From Rhodospirillales bacterium RIFCSPLOWO2_12_FULL_67_15 (GTDB taxonomy: Bacteria; Pseudomonadota; Alphaproteobacteria; Rhodospirillales; 2-12-FULL-67-15), in assembly GCA_001830475.1 (NCBI GenBank), contig MIAC01000154.1:1-6920 (forward strand): DNA of 6,920 bases. The letters are read 5' to 3'. The notes under the pieces are model-generated. The model saw only the letters and a program-made list of their open reading frames with translations, searched no databases and was not told where the DNA came from. Positions 1 to 6,724 of the stretch are shown here, piece after piece (the stretch's first letter is position 1; each line of letters begins with the position of its first letter). A program made the translations under genes and the position numbers.

Positions 1-1
1 A

Positions 2-835
2 GGGCACATGCGCTTCACCACCCGCTCCAACGTCGAGATCGGGCTCGCCGACCAGAAGAAGGTCGCGCCCCTGATCGCGAAACTGGAGGCGGACGGGTTC
101 CCGGTCGGCGGCACCGGCAATTCGGTCTCCATGATTTCCCATACCCAGGGCTGGCTGCACTGCGACATTCCCGGCACCGACGCCTCGGGCGTGGTCAAGG
201 CGCTGATGGACGAGCTCTACGAGGAATTCAAGAAGGAGGAGATGCCCAACCGGGTCAAGATCACCACTTCGTGCTGCCAGATCAACTGCGGCGGCCAGGG
301 CGATATCTCCATCAACGTCCAGCACACCAAGCCGCCCAAGATCAACCACGACCTGGTCGCCAACGTGTGCGAACGCCCGGCGGTGATCGCGCGCTGCCCG
401 GTGGCGGCGATCCGCCCGGCGCTGGTCAACGGCAAGCCGTCGCTGGAGGTGGACGAGCGCAAGTGCATCTGCTGCGGCGCGTGCTATCCGCCGTGCCCGC
501 CGATGCAGATCAACGACCCCGAGCACTCCAAGCTCGCGATCTGGGTCGGCGGCAAGCATTCCGGCACCCGCTCGCGCCCGGCCTTCCACAAGCTGGTGGT
601 GGCGGGGCTCCCCAACAACCCGCCGCGCTGGCCCGAGGTGGCCGAGGTGGTCAAGACCATCCTCTACGCCTACAAGGAGAACGCCCGGCCGTGGGAGCGG
701 ATGAACGAGTGGATCGACCGCATCGGCTGGCCCCGCTTCTTCGAGCTGACCAACCTGCCGTTCACCAAGTTCCACATCGACGACTGGCGCGGCGCGCGCG
801 CGAGCCTGAACGCCTCCAGTCACGTGCACTTCTGA
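2..835 (+). CDS. dsrB: Dissimilatory (reverse-type) sulfite reductase subunit beta DsrB, 5' partial
   Basis: This is the C-terminal part of DsrB, which with DsrA forms the cytoplasmic siroheme-[4Fe-4S] enzyme interconverting sulfite and reduced sulfur; here it probably runs oxidatively. The frame is open from nt 2 with no stop, and the Met at nt 8 lies inside the conserved GHMRFTTRSNVE stretch, so the true start is upstream of the window. Counting from that Met, cysteines C52, C89, C90 and C94 have the 37/1/4 spacing I recall for the siroheme-cluster ligands of DsrB (C151, C188, C189, C193 in Desulfovibrio), so about 100 N-terminal residues are missing. A ferredoxin insert follows: C130-P and C153-x2-C156-x2-C159-x3-C163-P, which should hold one [4Fe-4S] cluster. 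The C-terminus (nt 836 onward) is followed 37 nt later by dsrE, as in oxidative dsr operons. The oxidative direction is inferred from the neighbours, not from this subunit itself. Confidence 0.96.
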   Translation, partial: GHMRFTTRSNVEIGLADQKKVAPLIAKLEADGFPVGGTGNSVSMISHTQGWLHCDIPGTDASGVVKALMDELYEEFKKEEMPNRVKITTSCCQINCGGQGDISINVQHTKPPKINHDLVANVCERPAVIARCPVAAIRPALVNGKPSLEVDERKCICCGACYPPCPPMQINDPEHSKLAIWVGGKHSGTRSRPAFHKLVVAGLPNNPPRWPEVAEVVKTILYAYKENARPWERMNEWIDRIGWPRFFELTNLPFTKFHIDDWRGARASLNASSHVHF

Positions 836-852
836 GGTCGCGGCGTATTCTG

Positions 853-859
853 GGAAGGA
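853..859 (+). promoter_or_regulatory. Ribosome binding site of dsrE
   Basis: The purine run GGAAGGA lies 13 nt before the ATG at 873, in the 37-nt dsrB-dsrE gap. The spacing is a little long, but the extended run GGAAGGAAGAG reaches to 863. No promoter-like sequence is seen in this gap, so dsrE is presumably read through from dsrB. Confidence 0.5.
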
Positions 860-872
860 AGAGACCGCGGCA

Positions 873-1232
873 ATGAAGTTCGGCATTATGGTCAACGAGG
901 GACCGTTCAACCACCAGGCGTCCGATTCGGCCTACCAGTTCGCCAAGGCGGCGATCGCCAAGGGCCACCAGGTGATGCGCGTGTTTTTCTATTACGATGG
1001 CGTCAACAACGCGAACCGGCTGTCGGAGCCGCAATCCGACGACCGCAACCTGGTGAAGCTGTGGGGCGAGATGGCGAAGACGCACAAGGTGGATCTGGTG
1101 GTGTGCGTGGCGGCGGCCTTGCGCCGCGGCATCAAGGACGAATTGCTGGCGGAAGGGTTCCACATCTCGGGGCTAGGCCAGTTGACCGAGATCGGCATCG
1201 CCGCCGACCGGCTCTTGGTGTTCGGCGACTGA
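873..1232 (+). CDS. dsrE: Sulfurtransferase subunit DsrE
   Basis: DsrE is the active-site subunit of the cytoplasmic DsrEFH (TusBCD-like) hexamer, which carries sulfur as a persulfide and hands it to DsrC. The protein has 119 residues and the DsrE/TusD-like fold signature: N-terminal KFGIMVNEGPFNHQASDSAY, the central VFFYYDGVNNANRL, and the active-site segment VVCVAAALRRGI. Its only cysteine is C78, at the same number as the essential Cys78 of Allochromatium vinosum DsrE. The C-terminal ISGLGQLTEIGIAADRLLVF is typical of the family. It is about ten residues shorter than the A. vinosum protein as I recall it; the missing piece falls just after the active site, around residues 88-96. The ATG is preferred because the conserved MKF..NEGP start follows immediately. 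dsrF starts 16 nt after the stop. Confidence 0.95.
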   Translation: MKFGIMVNEGPFNHQASDSAYQFAKAAIAKGHQVMRVFFYYDGVNNANRLSEPQSDDRNLVKLWGEMAKTHKVDLVVCVAAALRRGIKDELLAEGFHISGLGQLTEIGIAADRLLVFGD

Positions 1233-1248
1233 GGGAAGATCGAGAGCG

Positions 1249-1641
1249 ATGAGCGAAGAACCCGTTTTCGACACCCAGGGCGTCGTCAGGAAGTTCATGT
1301 TCGTGAACCGCAAGGCGCCATACGGCACCATCTATGCCCTCGAAATCCTCGAATCGGTCCTGATCTCGGCCGCTTTCGAGCAGGACATCTCGGTCGCGTT
1401 CCTCGACGACGGCGTGTTCCAGATCAAGAAAGGCCACGACCCCAAGGATCTCGGCATGAAGAACTTCTCGCCGACCTACCGCGCCCTCGGCGGCTACGAT
1501 ATCGAGAAGCTCTACGTCGAGAAGGAATCGATGGAAGCGCGCGGGCTTGGGCCCGACGACTTCGTGGTCAAGGTTCAGGTCGTGCCCGCGGCCGAGCTTT
1601 CGAAGCTGATGGCCGAGCAAGACGTCCTGATCACCGGCTGA
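1249..1641 (+). CDS. dsrF: Sulfurtransferase subunit DsrF
   Basis: DsrF is the TusC-like subunit of the DsrEFH complex. The 130-residue protein has the family landmarks: KFMFVNRKAPYGTIYALEIL at the N-terminus, ISVAFLDDGVFQIKKGHDP in the middle (about residues 47-65), and LGMKNFSPTYRALGGYDIE (about 68-86). It contains no cysteine at all, so it cannot carry persulfide sulfur itself; it is a structural subunit next to DsrE and DsrH. The start is the ATG 16 nt after the dsrE stop; the purine run GAGGGAAG beginning in that stop codon serves as the ribosome site. Tight spacing to dsrE and dsrH (16 and 18 nt) supports cotranscription and 1:1:1 production. I am confident of the family from motifs plus position. 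Confidence 0.95.
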   Translation: MSEEPVFDTQGVVRKFMFVNRKAPYGTIYALEILESVLISAAFEQDISVAFLDDGVFQIKKGHDPKDLGMKNFSPTYRALGGYDIEKLYVEKESMEARGLGPDDFVVKVQVVPAAELSKLMAEQDVLITG

Positions 1642-1659
1642 GAAGAGAGCCAACCTCCG

Positions 1660-1962
1660 ATGCTGCACACGGTCAACAAATCGCCCTTCGAGCGCAACGC
1701 GCTCGACAGTTGTCTCCGGCTCGCCGCCCCGGGCAGCGCGATCCTTCTGATCGAGGACGGCGTCTATGCCGCCCTCAAGGGCACGGCCCAGACCGCCAAG
1801 GTCGAGGCCGCCGCGGAGACCCATGAAGTCTACGTCCTCGGGCCCGACCTCAAGGCGCGCGGGATCGAGGAATCGCGCATCATCGGGGGGGTCAAGATCG
1901 TCGACTACGGCGGGTTCGTGGATCTCGCCGTGGCCAAGGGAACCGTCAATTCGTGGCTTTGA
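1660..1962 (+). CDS. dsrH: Sulfurtransferase subunit DsrH
   Basis: DsrH is the TusB-like third subunit of the DsrEFH sulfur-relay complex. It has 100 residues and begins MLHTVNKSPFERNALDSCL, the hallmark DsrH/TusB N-terminus. Its single cysteine, C18, corresponds to Cys20 of A. vinosum DsrH, which is conserved but less critical there than DsrE Cys78. A second conserved stretch is AILLIEDGVYAAL (about residues 27-39). The start at ATG 1660 matches the family N-terminus, with AGAAGAGAG 12 nt or so upstream. The gene ends 32 nt before the dsrC start proposed here; an in-frame GTG at 1953 would make dsrC overlap it, but I reject that start. Confidence 0.94.
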   Translation: MLHTVNKSPFERNALDSCLRLAAPGSAILLIEDGVYAALKGTAQTAKVEAAAETHEVYVLGPDLKARGIEESRIIGGVKIVDYGGFVDLAVAKGTVNSWL

Positions 1963-1970
1963 AGGACTGC

Positions 1971-1986
1971 AAAAAAGGAAAAGGAG
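1971..1986 (+). promoter_or_regulatory. Purine-only tract with Shine-Dalgarno site of dsrC
   Basis: Sixteen consecutive purines, AAAAAAGGAAAAGGAG, stand out in an otherwise GC-rich locus. The final AAGGAG (1981-1986) is a near-perfect Shine-Dalgarno sequence and is 8 nt from GTG 1995 but only 2 nt from the in-frame TTG 1989, so it decides the dsrC start. An A-rich, unstructured leader plus a strong site fits high translation of DsrC, which acts as a carrier substrate; that last step is inference. Confidence 0.8.
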
Positions 1987-1994
1987 ACTTGATC

Positions 1995-2327
1995 GTGCCA
2001 TACACCGTCAACGGAAACACCATCGAGACCGATGAAGAGGGCTATCTCATGGACCTCAGCCTCTGGACCCAGGACATCGCCGCGGCCATCGCCGCGGCCG
2101 AGAACGTCGACATGACCGACGAGCACTGGCAAGTGGTCAACTTCCTGCGCGAATACTACAACGAGTACCAGATCGCGCCGGCGATCCGGGTTCTGACCAA
2201 GGCGATGAAGGAAAAGTTCGGGGCGGAGAAGGGCAACAACAAGTACCTCTACGACCTGTTCCCCTACGGGCCGGCCAAGCAGGCGTGCAAGATCGCCGGC
2301 CTGCCCAAGCCGACCGGCTGCGTCTGA
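1995..2327 (+). CDS. dsrC: Sulfur-carrier protein DsrC (TusE family)
   Basis: DsrC is the small cytoplasmic protein that takes sulfur from DsrEFH, presents it to DsrAB and is a substrate of DsrMKJOP as a trisulfide. From GTG 1995 it is 110 residues, beginning MPYTVNGNTIETDEEGYL, which aligns with the A. vinosum N-terminus (MADTIEVDGKQFAVDEEGYL). The core carries EEHW-like DEHWQVVNFLREYY, QIAPAIRVLTKAM and the C-terminal arm KYLYDLFPYGPAKQAC. Both redox cysteines are present, C98 and the penultimate C109 (ending PKPTGCV), 11 residues apart as in true DsrC rather than in TusE, which lacks the first. The open frame extends upstream to GTG 1953, but those 14 extra residues are unlike the family and lack a ribosome site. 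The downstream gap carries a GC hairpin. Confidence 0.96.
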   Translation: MPYTVNGNTIETDEEGYLMDLSLWTQDIAAAIAAAENVDMTDEHWQVVNFLREYYNEYQIAPAIRVLTKAMKEKFGAEKGNNKYLYDLFPYGPAKQACKIAGLPKPTGCV

Positions 2328-2330
2328 GCG

Positions 2331-2351
2331 CGTCCCGCCGGTAGGCGGGCG
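2331..2351 (+). terminator. GC hairpin downstream of dsrC (attenuator or mRNA 3'-end stabiliser)
   Basis: CCCGCC (2334-2339) pairs with GGCGGG (2344-2349) across a GGTA tetraloop, and CG/CG pairs (2331-2332 with 2350-2351) extend the stem past one bulged T. It begins 3 nt after the dsrC stop and is followed by GAACAAAGAC, not a T-run, so it is not a classic full terminator. It could stabilise a dsrC transcript end or partly lower expression of dsrMKL relative to dsrC. Function is inference; the inverted repeat is seen directly. Confidence 0.5.
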
Positions 2352-2377
2352 AACAAAGACAGTGGCTTCGGCCGATC

Positions 2378-2383
2378 AAGGAG
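2378..2383 (+). promoter_or_regulatory. Ribosome binding site of dsrM
   Basis: AAGGAG ends 7 nt before ATG 2391, ideal spacing, and fixes the dsrM start. Confidence 0.8.
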
Positions 2384-2390
2384 TGCGGGC

Positions 2391-3128
2391 ATGAGCGCGT
2401 TGACCGTCACCTATGCCCTTCTCTTCTACGCGGCGGCCGCGGTGTTCATCCTCGGGCTCGCGTACCGCATCTGGCTTTATGCGCGCACGCCCGCGCCGTT
2501 CAAGATTCCGACCCCGCCCGCGCCCGTGACGAGGCGCGGGGTCGTGCTCCGCATGGCCCGCGAGGTCTGCCTGTTCGAGAGCCTCTACAAGGCGAACAAG
2601 TGGATCTGGCTTTTCGCCATGCTGTTCCATGCCGCGCTCGTCCTCGTCCTGTTGCGGCACTTGCGCTATTTCCAGGAACCGGTCTGGACCTGGGTCGGAT
2701 TGATCCAGCCCTTCGGGCTTTACGCCGGGTTCGTCATGGTCGTGGGGCTCGCCGGGCTGTGGGCGCGGCGGTTTCTGGTCGAGCGCGTGCGCTACATCAC
2801 GGCGCCCTCCGATCACCTGATGCTGGCGCTGTTCGCCGCGATCGGGCTTTCGGGCCTCGCCCTCAAGTACGGCGACAGGACCGACATCGTCGCGCTGAAG
2901 GCGTTCGCGCTCGGACTGATGCGCTTCGATTGGCAGCCGCTGCCGGCGGAACCCGTGCTCCTCGTCCACCTCGCCCTGGTCGCCCTGCTGATGGCCGTTT
3001 TTCCGTTCAGCAAGCTCCTCCATGCTCCCGGCGTCTTCTTCAGCCCGACCCGCAACCAGGTCGACGACGCGCGCTCGCGGCGCCATCTCGCCCGCTGGGC
3101 GGCCGCATTCGATCAGGGCCGGCCGTAG
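2391..3128 (+). CDS. dsrM: DsrM, membrane cytochrome b subunit of the DsrMKJOP complex
   Basis: DsrM is the NarI-like diheme b membrane subunit that links DsrK to the quinone pool. The 245-residue protein has about five hydrophobic segments (roughly 8-30, 71-91, 104-126, 141-160, 188-206), as in NarI. Candidate heme ligands are H80 and H90 in the second segment (10 apart) and H193 and H211 around the fifth (18 apart), the same spacings as H56/H66 and H187/H205 of E. coli NarI. H142 is an additional histidine in the fourth segment. The stretch FPFSKLLHAPGVFFSPTRNQ near the C-terminus is typical of DsrM. A soluble, basic tail (about 222-245) should face the cytoplasm near DsrK. The gene follows dsrC after 63 nt and is 25 nt from dsrK. 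The identification rests on motifs plus position. Confidence 0.94.
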   Translation: MSALTVTYALLFYAAAAVFILGLAYRIWLYARTPAPFKIPTPPAPVTRRGVVLRMAREVCLFESLYKANKWIWLFAMLFHAALVLVLLRHLRYFQEPVWTWVGLIQPFGLYAGFVMVVGLAGLWARRFLVERVRYITAPSDHLMLALFAAIGLSGLALKYGDRTDIVALKAFALGLMRFDWQPLPAEPVLLVHLALVALLMAVFPFSKLLHAPGVFFSPTRNQVDDARSRRHLARWAAAFDQGRP

Positions 3129-3153
3129 GCCAGGAAAATAAAGAAGTTCGCTC

Positions 3154-4665
<1,512 letters not shown>

Positions 4666-4677
4666 TTCGAGCGCGAC

Positions 4678-4685
4678 AAGGAAGG
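4678..4685 (+). promoter_or_regulatory. Ribosome binding site of dsrL
   Basis: AAGGAAGG ends 8 nt before ATG 4694, in the 28-nt gap behind dsrK. It supports this ATG as the start. Confidence 0.75.
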
Positions 4686-4693
4686 TAGGCATT

Positions 4694-6646
4694 ATGAATA
4701 TCGAGACTCCCAAGAAGAACGACAAGGCGCTCAGCTACCGCCGCTACCAGGACGGCGCCAGCAAATGGCGCGATTGGCAGCAGCAGATCTTCCAGGCGAG
4801 CTGGACGCACAAATGCCCGACCTACGTCCACCGCACCCCGCCGTGCCAGGGCAGTTGCCCTTCGGGTCACGACATCCGCGGCTGGCTCCAGATCGCGCGC
4901 GGGATCGACAAACCGCCGGTGGCCGGCATGAAGTGGCAGGAATACGCGTTTCAGCGTATGGCGGTCGCCAACCCGTTCCCCTCGATCATGGGCCGCGTCT
5001 GCCCGGCACCGTGCGAAACCGGCTGCAACCGCAACGCGGTCGACGATTTCGTCGGCATCAACGGGGTCGAGCAATACGTCGGCGATTGGGCGATCGACAA
5101 CAACATGACTTTCGCCCCGCCGGCGCAGGAAAGCGGCAAGAAAGTCGCCGTCATCGGCGCCGGGCCGGCGGGCCTCTCGGCCGCCCTCTACCTGCGCCAG
5201 CGCGGCCACGGGGTGACGCTGTTCGAATCGCTGCCCGAGCTCGGCGGCATGATGCGCTACGGCATTCCCGGTTATCGCACGCCGCGCGCGACGCTCGACG
5301 CCGAAATCAAGCGCATCGTCGACACCGGCGTCGTCGTGCGGCTCGGCGTCCGCGTCGGCCGTGACGTGCCGGTCGCGGAGCTGGAGCGCGACTTCGACGC
5401 CATCTTCTGGGGGGTCGGCGCGCAAGTCGGACGGCCGCTGCCGGTGCCCGGCGCGGACGCGCCCAACGTCATCACCGGCGTCGAATTCCTGCGCGCCTTC
5501 AACGAAGGCCGGCTGAAGGTCGCGGCCAAGCGCGTGGTCGTGGTCGGCGGCGGCGACACCTCGATCGACGTCGCTTCGGTCGCGCGCCGGCTCGGTTACA
5601 TCTCGCATGGTCGGGACATCCCGCCGCCGGAAGCCGTGGCCGTCGGCCACACCGCCCAGGATGTCGCCGGCGTCATGCAGCGCGAAGGCGTGACCGCGGT
5701 TTTGACCTCGCTCTTTCCCGTCGACAAGATGACCGCGGCGGCGCGCGAGCGCGAAGACGCGATGCGCGAGGGCGTCGAGATCAAGGGCGGAGTCATGCCG
5801 CTCGAGGTTTTGAAAGGTCCGGACGGCCGGGCCCGCGCCCTCAAGATGTGCCAATGCACGCTCAAGGGCATGGCGCCGGTTCCGACGCCGGGCACCGAAT
5901 TCGAAATCGAGTGCGATCTGGTCGTCTCGGCCATCGGCCAGGGCGGCGACCTTCTCGGCATGGAAAGCTTCGACAACGGCAAGGGCCTGATGTCGGTCGA
6001 GGACACCTATCAGGTCAAGGGCAAGCCCAAGCACTTCGCCGGCGGCGATATCGTGCGGCCGCACCTCTTGACCACCGCCATCGGCCACGCCGGGATCGCC
6101 GCCGAATCGATCGACCGCTTCCTTGCCGGCCAGGATCTCGGCAAGCGGCCGAAGGTGGACAAGCGCCGGTTCAACCTGCTCGACGAGCTGCGCCAGCGCA
6201 ACTTGGCGCCGACCGAGTACGGCCACAAGGAAACGTATGGCACCTCGACGGCGAGTTTCGCGGTCCACAACTACGAGGACCGCTCGTTCGTCGAAATCAT
6301 CAAGCACAACGATATGTTTCTCGGCCATTTCCCATATGTCGAGCGGAACAAGCGCGCGGAAATCCACATCGAGGCGGAGGACGTCATCGGCAACTTCGAA
6401 GAGCGCATCGTCAACTTCACCGAGGCGCAGGCCATCGCCGAGGGCAAGCGCTGCATGTCCTGCGGCATGTGCTTCGAGTGCGACAACTGCGTCGTGTTCT
6501 GCCCGCAGACGGCGGTGTTCCGGGTCAAGAAGGACAAGCGCGCCATGGGACGCTACGTCGACACCGACTACACCAAGTGCATCGGCTGCCACATCTGCGC
6601 CGACGTCTGCCCGACCGGCTATATCGAGATGGGACTCGGCGACTAG
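4694..6646 (+). CDS. dsrL: DsrL, iron-sulfur flavoprotein NAD(P)H:acceptor oxidoreductase (first copy)
   Basis: DsrL is a cytoplasmic GltD-like flavoprotein that couples NAD(P)(H) to DsrAB; in sulfur oxidizers it is the proposed electron acceptor of reverse sulfite reductase. Its 650 residues show the full domain order. An N-terminal Fe-S region has C41, C51, C55 and C103, C107, C111 (GRVCPAPCETGC). The FAD site is VAVIGAGPAG (151-160) with ELGGMMRYGIPGYR (182-195). The NAD(P)H site is VVVVGGGDTSID (281-292), followed by the LTSLFPVDKMTAA stretch (337-349) I associate with DsrL. The second flavin motif is FAGGD (448-452). The C-terminal ferredoxin domain has C593/C596/C599/C603-P and C629/C632/C635/C639-P. 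The extra pair C587-x2-C590 just before it matches the thioredoxin-like CxxC described for A. vinosum DsrL. Length agrees with the family (about 650). It sits 28 nt behind dsrK. Cofactor preference, NADH or NADPH, cannot be read safely here. Confidence 0.95.
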   Translation: MNIETPKKNDKALSYRRYQDGASKWRDWQQQIFQASWTHKCPTYVHRTPPCQGSCPSGHDIRGWLQIARGIDKPPVAGMKWQEYAFQRMAVANPFPSIMGRVCPAPCETGCNRNAVDDFVGINGVEQYVGDWAIDNNMTFAPPAQESGKKVAVIGAGPAGLSAALYLRQRGHGVTLFESLPELGGMMRYGIPGYRTPRATLDAEIKRIVDTGVVVRLGVRVGRDVPVAELERDFDAIFWGVGAQVGRPLPVPGADAPNVITGVEFLRAFNEGRLKVAAKRVVVVGGGDTSIDVASVARRLGYISHGRDIPPPEAVAVGHTAQDVAGVMQREGVTAVLTSLFPVDKMTAAAREREDAMREGVEIKGGVMPLEVLKGPDGRARALKMCQCTLKGMAPVPTPGTEFEIECDLVVSAIGQGGDLLGMESFDNGKGLMSVEDTYQVKGKPKHFAGGDIVRPHLLTTAIGHAGIAAESIDRFLAGQDLGKRPKVDKRRFNLLDELRQRNLAPTEYGHKETYGTSTASFAVHNYEDRSFVEIIKHNDMFLGHFPYVERNKRAEIHIEAEDVIGNFEERIVNFTEAQAIAEGKRCMSCGMCFECDNCVVFCPQTAVFRVKKDKRAMGRYVDTDYTKCIGCHICADVCPTGYIEMGLGD

Positions 6647-6724
6647 GCGGGATTGGGAAGGGTGACTCCGCGCGCGCCCGGTATTATCCTCGCGGGGCAA
6701 CCCCCGGAAGCCAGGAAGAGCGCC
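6647..6724 (+). other. Longest intergenic gap, between the two dsrL copies
   Basis: This 78-nt gap is the longest in the window. It holds a short perfect hairpin, GGGG (6694-6697) CAA CCCC (6701-6704), and a second possible stem CCGCG (6668-6672) with CGCGG (6691-6695), which share bases and could be alternatives. A TATTAT hexamer at 6682-6687 has no convincing -35 partner. There is no T-run after either stem, so I see no standard terminator. The gap may carry a weak internal promoter or attenuator, but nothing here proves it. Confidence 0.4.
6713..6718 (+). promoter_or_regulatory. Ribosome binding site of the second dsrL-like gene
   Basis: AGGAAG, with AGGA ending 8 nt before ATG 6725, gives normal spacing. 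It shows that the second copy has its own translation start rather than being a leftover fragment. Confidence 0.7.

Noticed and set aside
839..869. Inverted repeat CGCGG (839-843) / CCGCG (865-869) between dsrB and dsrE
   Set aside because: Five base pairs with a 21-nt loop is expected by chance in DNA this rich in CG.
271..876. A 201-codon plus-strand frame overlapping dsrB
   Set aside because: It is out of frame with DsrB, very rich in R, A, G and P, and has no family features; dsrB fully explains the segment.
6653..6687. A possible promoter, TTGGGA (6653-6658) with TATTAT (6682-6687)
   Set aside because: The spacing is 23 nt, well beyond the usual 16-19, and GTGACT at 6662 is only 14 nt away and a poor -35. 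It is mentioned in the gap entry but not called.
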